IMG/VR virus record: IMGVR_UViG_3300043429_000668
Span: 1-33,677 of that record
DNA from: a virus
Strand: one strand, 5' to 3'
Length of the DNA: 33,677 nucleotides
Shown here in pieces: positions 13,005 through 21,260 of this stretch. The notes beneath the pieces are model-generated. The model did not search any database. It was not told where the DNA came from and worked only from the letters and a program-made list of their open reading frames with translations. Position 1 is the stretch's first letter. The number at the start of each line of letters is the position of its first letter. The position numbers were made by a program, and so were the translations under genes.

Positions 13005-15388
13005 GCAAGAGCAAGGGCAAGAGCGCCGCCGTCGAGGTTATCCCGGGGGCCGTGGAGATTGTCGTCTGGGGCGGCCCGGAGGGGCCGGCCGGCCCGCCGG
13101 GGACGGGCGTTCAAATCAAGGGCATCGCGGAAGCCTGGCCGCCGGCGGAAGCGCCGGCCCCCGGCGACCTGTGGGTCGTCCCGAACCCTGCCCCGGACGG
13201 AACCCCGGAGGGATTCGACCCCGGCGACGGCGCCGCGTGGGACGGGACGCAATGGGTGAATACCGGCCCGATCCAGGGGCCGCCCGGCGAGGATGGCGGC
13301 GCGCATATCGTTTCGGAAGAGACGCCGCCGCCCGGGGATCTCGGCGACCTATGGATCCGGCTAAACGCGCCGGATGCGGAGCTACCCGTCGGCCCCGTCG
13401 GGCCGCAGGGGCCGCCGGGCGAGGCGGCGACGATCGAAGCGGGCGCGACGACGACGATTGCCCCCGGGCTACCCGCGGCCGTCGTCAACGTCGGAAACGA
13501 GACGCGGGCGCGGTTCGATTTCAAAATACCGCAAGGGATCCAGGGCGAGCGCGGCCCGGCCGGCGTCGACGGCGCCGCTGGTCCGCAGGGGGAGCCCGGC
13601 CCGGCGGGCGTTGACGGCGCCCCCGGCCCGGCGGGTCCGCAGGGGATCCAGGGAGAGCCGGGCGCCGCTGGTCCGCAGGGCATCCAGGGACCGCAAGGCA
13701 TCCAGGGGCCGCCCGGGCTCGGGATCACGTTCCGCGGCACGGTTCCGACGGAAGCCGATTTGCCGGCGACGGCGGCGCAGGGCGACCTATGGGTCGTCTC
13801 GAATCCTGCGCCGGCTCATGGGTTCGTATGGGACGACGATACGTCGGGCTGGGTCGATGCCGGCCCGGTCCAGGGGCCGCAGGGCGTCGAGGGTCCGCAG
13901 GGCGTCGCCGGTCCGGCGGGGCCGCAGGGCGAAGTCGGCCCCGCGGGTCCGCAGGGCGAGCCCGGCCCGGCCGGGCCGCAGGGCGAAGTCGGGCCGCAGG
14001 GCGTCCCCGGGGAGGCTGGACCGACGGCGGTTTCGGGCGACTACGGGAACGTGTCGCGCCTCGGGTCCGACGGTCTGATCTATACGGCTATCCCGTATCC
14101 GCAGGACATGGCGCTCGGCGGCGTGTTCGCGAGCTATCCGCAGGCGGGGAAGTACGTCTCGGCGATTAACGCGGACGGGACGGTATGGCTTGAAGACTTG
14201 CCGGCGGCGTCGACCCCTTACGCGCTGCCCCCGGCGACGACGTCGACGCTCGGCGGAGTGAAGATTGGCGCGGGCGTCACTGTGACGGCGGACGGGACGA
14301 TTTCGGTTGCGGCGCAGTCGGGCGCCTATCTGCCGCTGGTCGGCGGGACGATGACGGGGACGATTAACGTCCCGAACGGGATAAACGCGCTGAACACGAC
14401 GAGCGGATTCAACCTTATCGGCTCGACCGCCGGGCTCATGGTCCGCAGCGGAACGACGAATCTTTGCGAGTTCGGCGTCAACGCGGTGACGTCCTACAAG
14501 CCGATCGCGCTGCCGGCCGATCCTACGGCGAATCTCCACGCGGCCACGAAACAATACGTCGACGCGAAGGTCGGCGCCGCGGCTTATGCGCTTCCGACGG
14601 CAAGCGCGACAACGCTCGGCGGAATCAAAATCGGCGGCGGTTTGTCGATCGACGCAAACGGCGTTTGTACGGCGAGCGTGGCGGGGAACTACGTCAACAA
14701 ATCCGGCGACGTTATGTCGGGGCCGCTGCGGTTTTCCCCGTCGACTTACTCGGGCGGGTACAACGGGGTCGACGCCTATCTTTACATGGACACGGTGCTA
14801 TTTCGCTGCATCATGCCAAGCGGAAAACAGTCATTCGTAGTCGACCCACAGACGGCGCTGTTTCAGTTTTTGTCGGCCACCCCACAGACGGCATTCCCGC
14901 CGGCAGTCGATAACGACCTGACTAATAAAAAGTACGTCGACGGGGCGATTTCCGGCGCGACGCAGTTTTTGAAGCTGGCCGGCGGGACCATGACGGGCGC
15001 TATAACGGCCCCCAGTGGTTCTAACTTCATGCTCGTCTCGGGTACGACGTTTTCGATTCTCGGCGGCTCCGGCGGAATCGCGATTCGGAGCGGCACGACG
15101 AACCTTGTGAACTGCGGAAGCGCGAGCGTGTCGACCGGCGTTACGCTGGAGGTTCTGGGATCGGGCGACGCGCTGCGGTTCGGTGCCGGCGGTCCGGTTC
15201 TGAAAAGGGGGTCGACCGCTGCGAAAATCTCGACGGCGGCGATGTTCGAGTTGCCGACGACCGCCCCCGCGGCCGGCGAGGCTGTCCGGCGGGATTACGT
15301 CGACGGGCGTGTTATCGCGCAGGCGGCCGGCGGCGCAGCCCCCGCGGTTACTGGTCTGAACGCGGGAACCCTATGGGTTGAGTATTAA
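13001..15388 (+). CDS. Collagen-like tail fibre protein
   Basis: 795 residues from the ATG at 13001 (ATGA overlap). After a short N-terminal domain come two modules of the type GDLWVV...W...GPIQGPPG, then Gly-X-Y collagen repeats at about 178-241 and 292-342, rich in GPQG and GIQG. Next are tail-fibre repeats of the [16 protein letters not shown] type (near 408 and 530), alternating with GGTMTG-type motifs (near 446, 568 and 660) and [15 protein letters not shown] segments. These are typical of trimeric phage fibres. The end (NAGTLWVEY) shows no intramolecular chaperone. It likely reaches out to the host surface. The collagen parts should form triple helices without hydroxyproline, as in other phage fibres. 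Confidence 0.88.
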   Translation: MSKSKGKSAAVEVIPGAVEIVVWGGPEGPAGPPGTGVQIKGIAEAWPPAEAPAPGDLWVVPNPAPDGTPEGFDPGDGAAWDGTQWVNTGPIQGPPGEDGGAHIVSEETPPPGDLGDLWIRLNAPDAELPVGPVGPQGPPGEAATIEAGATTTIAPGLPAAVVNVGNETRARFDFKIPQGIQGERGPAGVDGAAGPQGEPGPAGVDGAPGPAGPQGIQGEPGAAGPQGIQGPQGIQGPPGLGITFRGTVPTEADLPATAAQGDLWVVSNPAPAHGFVWDDDTSGWVDAGPVQGPQGVEGPQGVAGPAGPQGEVGPAGPQGEPGPAGPQGEVGPQGVPGEAGPTAVSGDYGNVSRLGSDGLIYTAIPYPQDMALGGVFASYPQAGKYVSAINADGTVWLEDLPAASTPYALPPATTSTLGGVKIGAGVTVTADGTISVAAQSGAYLPLVGGTMTGTINVPNGINALNTTSGFNLIGSTAGLMVRSGTTNLCEFGVNAVTSYKPIALPADPTANLHAATKQYVDAKVGAAAYALPTASATTLGGIKIGGGLSIDANGVCTASVAGNYVNKSGDVMSGPLRFSPSTYSGGYNGVDAYLYMDTVLFRCIMPSGKQSFVVDPQTALFQFLSATPQTAFPPAVDNDLTNKKYVDGAISGATQFLKLAGGTMTGAITAPSGSNFMLVSGTTFSILGGSGGIAIRSGTTNLVNCGSASVSTGVTLEVLGSGDALRFGAGGPVLKRGSTAAKISTAAMFELPTTAPAAGEAVRRDYVDGRVIAQAAGGAAPAVTGLNAGTLWVEY
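13543..14027 (+). repeat. Collagen-like Gly-X-Y coding repeats
   Basis: Two blocks, about 13543-13720 and 13876-14027, repeat short units encoding GPAG, GPQG, GIQG and GEPG. The DNA is highly similar between blocks and with the repeats of the gene at 16122, giving ample substrate for recombination and length change. Confidence 0.8.
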
Positions 15389-15808
15389 ATGACCGTGCAA
15401 GTTCTCAACTCCGGCGCATGGAAGCCCGCGACCCCAAGGGGGGTGCTTGTCGGCGGCGTATGGGTTGCGCCGAAAAAAATGTATGTATTGGCGGGCGGCG
15501 CTTGGCGGCTGGTTTGGGAGGAAGCTGCGGCCGCGGAGCCTCCGTACCTGTACGCGGTAGACGTTGAATATCTGCCGGGATACGAGGTCAAGTTTACGGC
15601 GCGTCTGGGCATTCCGGAGGGTGATCCGAACGAGGCTTTTATGTTTCGGTGCGTCCAAATGCCGCGCGACGGCTACACAGGGCGCGTGTTTACGAAGACC
15701 TGGGCCTTTAACGCTTACGGTTCGCTTGACTGCACACTCGAAGATATTACCGGCTCTCCGGACCGTGACCGCCGGACGGTTTCGTTCAAAATCTCCCCGC
15801 GGGCGTAA
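15389..15808 (+). CDS. Fibre-associated accessory protein
   Basis: 139 residues; the ATG directly follows the fibre stop. It starts [24 protein letters not shown], repeating a W-x-P/VGGVW rhythm seen in phage fibre-tip proteins, then a beta-rich domain ([36 protein letters not shown]). The strand-rich C-terminal half could be a receptor-binding or capping domain for the preceding fibre. No named family recognised. Confidence 0.65.
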   Translation: MTVQVLNSGAWKPATPRGVLVGGVWVAPKKMYVLAGGAWRLVWEEAAAAEPPYLYAVDVEYLPGYEVKFTARLGIPEGDPNEAFMFRCVQMPRDGYTGRVFTKTWAFNAYGSLDCTLEDITGSPDRDRRTVSFKISPRA

Positions 15809-15811
15809 CGC

Positions 15812-16132
15812 ATGGCGGACGCGCTCTATTACTGGGACGGCACGACCTGGAAGCCCATAGCTTCCGGCGGCGCTGGCGGCGGCGAAGCGGGGCCGCCTGG
15901 TCCGCCCGGTCATAGCGTCGAGGTTTTCGGGCCGCAAGTTTCGGCCCCCGCGGTGCCGGAAAAGGGCGACATTTGGCTCCAATCGCCGCCGGCTCGAATC
16001 GTTCAAGCGGCCCCGGCGCCGCGGACCCTGTGTCGGCGCCGCATTCAATACCAAACGCTTTCGGATGGCTTGACGTTCAAGCCGGGAAGGTATCGGCCCC
16101 TCGGGAAACGGAGACTGATAAATGGCGGGTGA
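15812..16132 (+). CDS. Short collagen-type fibre paralogue with Arg-rich tail
   Basis: 106 residues from the ATG at 15812. [13 protein letters not shown], a Gly stretch and [15 protein letters not shown] mirror the starts of the next two genes. From about residue 57 the frame becomes Arg-rich and lacks the fibre look ([19 protein letters not shown]), so it may be decaying or shifted. The next gene starts inside its last codons. Confidence 0.6.
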   Translation: MADALYYWDGTTWKPIASGGAGGGEAGPPGPPGHSVEVFGPQVSAPAVPEKGDIWLQSPPARIVQAAPAPRTLCRRRIQYQTLSDGLTFKPGRYRPLGKRRLINGG

Positions 16133-16709
16133 AACGCAGGACGTTTTGGTATTCGACGGTGTGTCGTGGGTTTCGATCCGCGGACCGCAGGGCGACCCGG
16201 GGCCGCAGGGGTTGCAGGGCATCCAGGGCGAAGCCGGCCCCGCCGGCCCCGCTGGTGCCGACGGCATCCAGGGTCCGCAGGGCATCCAAGGCGAAGCCGG
16301 CCCCGCGGGTCCGGCCGGACCGGCGGGTCCGCAGGGTATCCAGGGACCGGCGGGCCTGGGGATCAACTTCAAGGGCGAAGTGCCGACGGAAGCGGATCTC
16401 CCGGCCGGTGCGGCTCAAGGCGACTCCTATATCGTCCAGGCGGATGATTCTTTCTGGGTCTATGACGCGGTCGCGGGCGAGTGGGTTTCCGGCGGTTCGA
16501 TCCAGGGGCCGCAAGGGATCCAGGGCGAGGCCGGCCCGGCCGGCCCGAAGGGGGACCAGGGAATCCAGGGCGTCGAGGGTCCGCAGGGTCCGGCTGGCGT
16601 CGCTGGTCCGGCCGGCCCGGCGGGTGCCGACGGTCGAAACAACGAGGTCTACGTTCAACTCACGCAGCCGACGCCGATTGCGGCCGGCGCAATGTGGATT
16701 GTGAAGTAG
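16122..16709 (+). CDS. Collagen-like fibre protein
   Basis: 195 residues from the ATG at 16122. The N-terminal [18 protein letters not shown] segment is shared with the gene at 16786. Gly-X-Y repeats run at about 20-84 and 127-172. Between them is a module, [18 protein letters not shown]...[14 protein letters not shown], nearly the same as one in the large fibre at 13001. The end is a short strand ([18 protein letters not shown]). It looks like an alternative or auxiliary trimeric fibre built from shared parts. Confidence 0.8.
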   Translation: MAGETQDVLVFDGVSWVSIRGPQGDPGPQGLQGIQGEAGPAGPAGADGIQGPQGIQGEAGPAGPAGPAGPQGIQGPAGLGINFKGEVPTEADLPAGAAQGDSYIVQADDSFWVYDAVAGEWVSGGSIQGPQGIQGEAGPAGPKGDQGIQGVEGPQGPAGVAGPAGPAGADGRNNEVYVQLTQPTPIAAGAMWIVK

Positions 16710-16728
16710 CCCCGGACGTTCGAGCATT

Positions 16729-16766
16729 GCGGGCGGCCCCCGGCGGAACGTGCCGGGGCCGCCCGC
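16729..16766 (+). terminator. Very stable GC hairpin in the fibre cluster
   Basis: GCGGGCGGCCCC (16729-16740) pairs perfectly with 16755-16766; after one bulged C, three more pairs close around GGAACGT. No T-run follows. It separates the fibre genes at 16122 and 16786 and may reduce read-through or shield mRNA. Confidence 0.6.
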
Positions 16767-16785
16767 CTACATGGAAGGCGAGAGC

Positions 16786-17667
16786 ATGGCGACGGACGTT
16801 TTGGTATGGACGGGCTCCGGCTGGGAGTCGATCCGCGGGCCGCAGGGTCCGGAGGGTCCGACGGCCGTTTCGGCGGATGCGGTCAACGTCGCAAAGCTCG
16901 GGAGCGACGGGAAGATTCTCGTTCGGCAGTCGGAACTAGACGACCGCTACGTTTTGGTCACGGGCGACACGATGACCGGCCCGCTTGCCATTCGGCATAC
17001 TGGGAGCATGATCCTTGACGTCGCGTCGACTTCCCAGGCGCAGACGGTTTCCCGCGTCTCGCATTATTCGGACGCGGCGACCGGGCCGCGGCTGGATCTG
17101 ATGAAACGGCGAGGAACGGAAGGCGCGCCGCTGCCGGTCCAGAATGGCGACTCGCTCGGGGCGATTCATTGGCGCGTCCACTCGTCATCGGGCGCCGAAA
17201 GAGTCCAAGCACGCATAAACGCTACGGCGCTCGGCCCGCCTACTGCCGCGGGCTTGGATTGCATGTCGGAATGGGTCGTTATCGCTCCGGACGGCGTCAA
17301 GCCGTCGGCGACTGTTGGCATCGAAAACAAGGACGCGACCGGGCGGAAGGTCTATTTGTTGACGGACCGCGCTACCATCGACGGAAACCTCGGCGTCGGC
17401 TGGTCGACTCCGACGGTCAAGCTGGAGGTCGGCGGGGCTACGATCCTGCGGTCGACCCTCGAAGTGGTCGGCAACATAACGAGCGCGGGGACGTCGCATA
17501 GTTTCGCGGCGGGTTCGATCCCGTCGTCGGCTGTCGTCGGCAATGTCGCGTTCACCCCGGGGACGTCCGGCGCGGCCGGAGCCGTCGGGGCTATGCGGTG
17601 GGACGAAAACTATCTCTATGTCCGGACGGCGACCGCCTGGAAGCGGATCCCGTTGCAAGCGTTCTAA
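16786..17667 (+). CDS. Tail fibre-like protein with shared N-terminal anchor
   Basis: 293 residues from the ATG at 16786 (GGAAGGCGAGAG upstream); an in-frame ATG at 16771 is an alternative, and one at 16750 lies in the hairpin. The N-terminus VLVWTGSGWESIRGPQG matches its neighbours. Then AVNVAKLGSDGKILV, VTGDTMTGPLAIR and a beta-rich region ending LEVGGATILRSTLEVVGNI and AVGAMRWDENYLYVRTATAWKRIPL. The last motif is a frequent phage fibre ending of the 'MRFDDNYLYVCTATNTWKR' type. Likely a host-range fibre. Confidence 0.8.
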   Translation: MATDVLVWTGSGWESIRGPQGPEGPTAVSADAVNVAKLGSDGKILVRQSELDDRYVLVTGDTMTGPLAIRHTGSMILDVASTSQAQTVSRVSHYSDAATGPRLDLMKRRGTEGAPLPVQNGDSLGAIHWRVHSSSGAERVQARINATALGPPTAAGLDCMSEWVVIAPDGVKPSATVGIENKDATGRKVYLLTDRATIDGNLGVGWSTPTVKLEVGGATILRSTLEVVGNITSAGTSHSFAAGSIPSSAVVGNVAFTPGTSGAAGAVGAMRWDENYLYVRTATAWKRIPLQAF

Positions 17668-17677
17668 GGGGATACCT

Positions 17678-17875
17678 ATGGCGGCGGAAACGATGTCGGA
17701 AGCGGACCGCGAGGCTCAGGCGCGGGTCGAGGCGGAGAATCAAGCCGCCGCCCGTGCGGCTATGGAAGAGAAGATTGCAGCGGAGCAAGCGGCGGCGCTG
17801 GATGCGGTACGCGCCGCCTGTGACGCGGAACGTGCGGCCTACGGCGAAAACGCGGAGCGGCCGGCGAATGCCTAA
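17678..17875 (+). CDS. Small Ala/Glu-rich coiled-coil protein
   Basis: 65 residues from the ATG at 17678 after AAGGGGA. Almost wholly Ala, Glu, Arg and Gln in heptad-like order (SEADREAQARVEAENQAAAR, AMEEKIAAEQAAALDAVRAA). A single long helix or coiled coil is expected. It overlaps the HNH gene by 8 bases. Possible fibre trimerisation or scaffold role; function unknown. Confidence 0.6.
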   Translation: MAAETMSEADREAQARVEAENQAAARAAMEEKIAAEQAAALDAVRAACDAERAAYGENAERPANA

Positions 17876-18161
17876 CCGCCCGCCCGCATTCCGCCCGCCC
17901 CGGCTCCGGACGAAAGCGCGGCCGGTCGGCCACAATGCCCACTACCTTACGCCGCATTGGCGGGCGTTGCGGCAGACGATCCTAGTTCGCGACGCGTATA
18001 CCTGTGCCGATTGCTCGCGGGTCGTCGTCGGCCTGGCGGCGCACGTCGACCATATCCTCGCGCTCAAGGATGGCGGCACCGACGACCCCGCGAACCTGGC
18101 GACGCGCTGTTCGTCATGCCACGGGCGGAAGATTCGAGACGAGCAACGGCGCCGGCAATAG
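17868..18161 (+). CDS. HNH endonuclease
   Basis: 97 residues from the ATG at 17868. Classic motif: CADC at 46-49, HVDHI at 59-63, Asn77, and CSSCHGRK at 81-88, giving a zinc-supported beta-beta-alpha-metal nuclease. Small HNH proteins beside terminase genes (HK97 gp74 type) help cos cleavage and packaging. A second, larger HNH protein follows. A homing role is possible but less likely given the context. Confidence 0.88.
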   Translation: MPNRPPAFRPPRLRTKARPVGHNAHYLTPHWRALRQTILVRDAYTCADCSRVVVGLAAHVDHILALKDGGTDDPANLATRCSSCHGRKIRDEQRRRQ

Positions 18162-18197
18162 CTGGACGGGTGCAGTGATGCGGCGTAAGTTCGGGGA

Positions 18198-19631
18198 ATG
18201 GAACTACGGGTTTGCGAACAATGCGGCGGCGGGTTCCGTCGCGACCGCCCCCGCCGCGCTCCGGACGGAAGGCTTATTGACGCGGGTCGGTTTTGTTCGA
18301 AGCGGTGCTGGGGCGAATGGAGGTCGGCGGCCCACAAGCGCCGCCCGGAAGTCGTCGCGGCGGATTTGTCCGATTGGTTTTGTGGTGACGCGTGGGGAGT
18401 TTCCGAACGGCAGCGGTTGCAGGCTGCGGCGGCCCGCGCGGAGTTGCTGGCGGCGGCACGGTCGGCCGCGCTGGCCGAAAAGAAATGCGAGCGGTGCGGC
18501 GGCCCGAACCCGCGGCAATGGTCGCGGTTTTGTTGTGAGGAATGCCGGTTTCCGCCCGCAATGGTCGCCTGTCGCTTCTGCGGTGCGGATTACCTGGGGA
18601 GGCTCAGGAAACGCGGTGCTTGCGAGGAATGCAAGCGGGAGGCAAAGCGGCGGCGGAAGGGCAAACACCGCAAGCGGTGCAAATCTAAGGCGTTGCCATA
18701 CGATCCGCGGGTGACGCTCGCCCGTGTCCGCAGTCGCGACCGCGGGCGCTGCCGGTGCTGTGGAGTCTTGACGTTGAAGTCCTACACGTTCCGGTCGGCG
18801 CCGCTGTTCGGCGAAGTCGAGGCGGACCCGCGAAGTCCGACGATTGACCATATCGTCCCCCTCGGGCATCCGGGGAACACGCGGCACGGTCACACGATGG
18901 ACAACGTCCAACTATTGTGCGCGGGATGCAACACGGCGAAGCGGGACACGCTGCCGGCCGCCGGCATCCTGGAGGGCGACAACCCGCGCCGGCATACGGC
19001 GCCCCGTCAGAGGCCCACCCCCCCCACCCCGGGGGGTCGCTCTCTGGACCCCCACCTAACCAAAACCTCGGGCCTCCCGCCTCGAGGATGGCCGGGAAAA
19101 TCCGAAGCGTTTCCGGTTTCGTTTCGTAGTTCCGAAAACAGAATCACGGGGGAAGCTATGGCAACCCGCGGACGGAAGGCGACGCCGACGGTTCTCAAGA
19201 TTCTTAAAGGGAACCCGTCGAAACAAAACCTACGGGCGATCCAGGAAGCCGAACCCAAGTCGCCGCCGGCCGGGCTCGAACCCCCCGCCGATCTAGAAGG
19301 GGCCGCGCTCGAAAAATGGCGGGAGTCGGTCCCGATCCTCGCGACCATGCGGGTATGGGGCGAGGCGGAGCGGGAGACATGGGCGCGCTACTGCCGGCTC
19401 TACGCGCTCTGGTTTGAATGTCACGAAATCGTCCGCCGGCAGGGGCAGACCTACGAAAAGCCGTCGGGCATGATCGCGGCCCGCCCGGAGTCGGCGCTTC
19501 TGTTGCAGTATTCGGCGCAGTTGCTCCGCCTGGAAGTCGAGTTCGGGCTGACCCCGTCGAGCCGCGCGGGGGCCGCGGTCCACGAACAAGAGGCGGACCC
19601 GATGGCGGCGTTTCTCCGGGAGGCGACCTAG
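18198..19631 (+). CDS. Zinc-finger HNH endonuclease whose frame runs on into TerS
   Basis: 477 codons open from the ATG at 18198. Zinc-finger-like pairs: CEQC/CSKRC (6-37), CERC/CCEEC (97-116), CRFC/CEEC (125-145) and CRCC (185-188). An HNH core follows with DHIVPLGHPG at 217, Asn236 and CAGCN at 241-245. From about residue 260 to 320 the sequence is Pro/Arg-rich and looks like translated leader DNA (C-runs, a CGTAGTT motif). At residue 321 the frame enters the terminase small subunit at its own ATG. Either the HNH protein once ended here and lost its stop, or an HNH-TerS fusion is made beside free TerS. Zinc fingers probably target the nuclease. Confidence 0.75.
   Translation: MELRVCEQCGGGFRRDRPRRAPDGRLIDAGRFCSKRCWGEWRSAAHKRRPEVVAADLSDWFCGDAWGVSERQRLQAAAARAELLAAARSAALAEKKCERCGGPNPRQWSRFCCEECRFPPAMVACRFCGADYLGRLRKRGACEECKREAKRRRKGKHRKRCKSKALPYDPRVTLARVRSRDRGRCRCCGVLTLKSYTFRSAPLFGEVEADPRSPTIDHIVPLGHPGNTRHGHTMDNVQLLCAGCNTAKRDTLPAAGILEGDNPRRHTAPRQRPTPPTPGGRSLDPHLTKTSGLPPRGWPGKSEAFPVSFRSSENRITGEAMATRGRKATPTVLKILKGNPSKQNLRAIQEAEPKSPPAGLEPPADLEGAALEKWRESVPILATMRVWGEAERETWARYCRLYALWFECHEIVRRQGQTYEKPSGMIAARPESALLLQYSAQLLRLEVEFGLTPSSRAGAAVHEQEADPMAAFLREAT
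19125..19137 (+). promoter_or_regulatory. CGTAGTTCCG leader motif before terS
   Basis: The motif lies 33 bp before the TerS ATG in a stretch with GTTTCGTTTCG just upstream. It resembles those at 5978, 7280 and 11348. No good -10 box is visible; role is inferred from recurrence only. Confidence 0.35.
19158..19631 (+). CDS. terS: Terminase small subunit, P27 family
   Basis: 157 residues from the ATG at 19158 with CGGGGGAAG upstream. The start RGRKATPTVLKILKGNPSK is a hallmark of P27-family small terminases, and the end has LRLEVEFGLTPSSRAGA, their conserved closing motif. It recognises the packaging site and loads the large subunit. The ORF is in frame with, and uninterrupted from, the upstream HNH gene. 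TerL begins 3 bases after the stop. Confidence 0.92.
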   Translation: MATRGRKATPTVLKILKGNPSKQNLRAIQEAEPKSPPAGLEPPADLEGAALEKWRESVPILATMRVWGEAERETWARYCRLYALWFECHEIVRRQGQTYEKPSGMIAARPESALLLQYSAQLLRLEVEFGLTPSSRAGAAVHEQEADPMAAFLREAT

Positions 19632-19634
19632 CGT

Positions 19635-21260
19635 ATGGCGAAGCGTTCGCGGCGGCGGCCGGCTCGGCGGCCCCCGGGCCACGATCGGCCGGAGTACGTC
19701 CCGGGCTACGTCTTTGACCAGGCGAAAGCGGACCGGGTCGTCCGTTTCATCGAATCGTTCTGCATCCATTCGAAGGGGCAATGGGCGGGAGAGCCGTTCC
19801 GGCTCATGGATTGGCAGAAAAGGGACATTCTCGAACCGCTGTTCGGTTGGGTCGATTCGGAAGGGCGGCGCCGCTATCGGACGGCGGCGATTTTCACGCC
19901 GAAGAAAAACGGCAAGTCGACGCTTCTATCGGCGCTCGCGCTCTACTTCCTCTTCGCGGACGGCGAGCCCGGCGCGGAGGTCTATTCGGCGGCGGCCGAT
20001 CGGTTTCAGGCGGGCATCATCGCGCGGGAATGTTTCGCGCTGGTGAAGTCGTCCCCGTTCCTCGCGAAACACCTTGAAGTCGTCGAGAGCCGAAACACGA
20101 TCGTCCATCGGCGGAGTTTCTCGCGCTATTCCGTACTCTCCGGGGATAACTTCCGGGCGGAGGGTATTAACGCGTCGGCGGTCCTATTCGACGAGCTACA
20201 CGCGCAGCGGGACCGGCGGCTATTCGACGCGCTCCGCTACGCGGGCGCGGCGCGGCGCGCGAGCCTCCTGGTGTCGATTTCGACGGCGGGTTTCGATCGT
20301 TCGCCGAATGCGATTTGGTGGGATCAGTGGCAATGGGCGGAGCGGGTCCAGGCGGACCCGGCGATCGACCCCACGTTTTTCGGGAAAATCTACGCGGCTC
20401 CGGAACAGTCGGACCCGGAGAAGTATTTCGAGCCGAAGCTATGGCGGCAGGCTAACCCGTCGCTCGGCGTGACGATTTCGGAGAAGTCGTTCGCGGCGGA
20501 TGCGGCGGAAGCCCGGGCGCGGCCGGCGGCGCTCAACTCATGGCTGCGCTATCGGATGAATGTCCCCACGCAGTCGGATGTCCGTTGGTTTTCGCCGGAG
20601 GTTTGGGCGGAGGGGAATCAACCGCCCCGGGAGCCGCTGGCCGGCCGGCCGTGCTGGCTCGGGCTCGACTTGGCGTCGACCTATGACATTACGGCGCTGG
20701 TCGCGCTGTTCCCGGATCCGTCGGGCGACGGGTCGTTCGACGTCGATTGCCGGTTTTTCATCCCGCGGAAGAATGCGGCGGAGCGGGAGCTACGGGACCG
20801 GATCCCCTACGCGCAATGGATGCGGGAAGGCTGGATTGTCGGCACGGACGGGGATATCTGCGACTACGGGGTCGTTCGGGAGCATATCCGCCAGTATGCG
20901 GCGGCGCACCAGGTTATGGGCCTGGCGGCGGACCGCTGGAACGCGGCGGCGACGATGACGCAAGTTCAAGGGGACGGGGTCGAGGTGTACGGTTTCTCGC
21001 AAGGGTTCGGCAGTTTGTCGGCCCCTTCGAAGTTGCTGGAAACCCTGGTCGTCGGTCGGAAGCTGCGGCATCAGTCGCCCGTCCTGGCTTGGATGGCGGG
21101 CAATGTCGCGACGCAAGAGGACGCGAACGGGAACATACGCCCAAGCAAAAAGGCGTCACGGGAAAAAATCGACGGAATCGTCGCGCTGGTCATGGCGCTT
21201 GGGCTCTATTCGACGGCGCAGGTGAAGGCGTCGCAGTCGTGGGAACTGATTGAACTATGA
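19635..21260 (+). CDS. terL: Terminase large subunit
   Basis: 541 residues from the ATG at 19635. ATPase domain: a Walker A-like TPKKNGKST at 88-96 and Walker B VLFDEL at 183-188, with the Glu catalytic. Nuclease domain: GLDLAS at 343-348 with Asp345 and Asp351, then strand-helix repeats to GLAADRWNAAAT. Length and motifs match HK97-type (Terminase_1) enzymes that translocate and cut concatemers at the portal. The stop overlaps the portal start as ATGA. Confidence 0.96.
   Translation: MAKRSRRRPARRPPGHDRPEYVPGYVFDQAKADRVVRFIESFCIHSKGQWAGEPFRLMDWQKRDILEPLFGWVDSEGRRRYRTAAIFTPKKNGKSTLLSALALYFLFADGEPGAEVYSAAADRFQAGIIARECFALVKSSPFLAKHLEVVESRNTIVHRRSFSRYSVLSGDNFRAEGINASAVLFDELHAQRDRRLFDALRYAGAARRASLLVSISTAGFDRSPNAIWWDQWQWAERVQADPAIDPTFFGKIYAAPEQSDPEKYFEPKLWRQANPSLGVTISEKSFAADAAEARARPAALNSWLRYRMNVPTQSDVRWFSPEVWAEGNQPPREPLAGRPCWLGLDLASTYDITALVALFPDPSGDGSFDVDCRFFIPRKNAAERELRDRIPYAQWMREGWIVGTDGDICDYGVVREHIRQYAAAHQVMGLAADRWNAAATMTQVQGDGVEVYGFSQGFGSLSAPSKLLETLVVGRKLRHQSPVLAWMAGNVATQEDANGNIRPSKKASREKIDGIVALVMALGLYSTAQVKASQSWELIEL

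Noticed and set aside
15960-16120. Possible frameshift in the short fibre gene at 15812, because the alternative frame looks less Arg-rich
   Set aside because: The alternative frame continues as shadow sequence through the next gene, and third-position GC did not distinguish the frames.
13543-16632. CRISPR-like repetitive DNA
   Set aside because: The repeats are codon-phased Gly-X-Y units without constant repeats or unique spacers.
17868-18161. Homing endonuclease or intron
   Set aside because: No split gene or intron structure nearby; position next to terminase fits packaging HNH proteins better.
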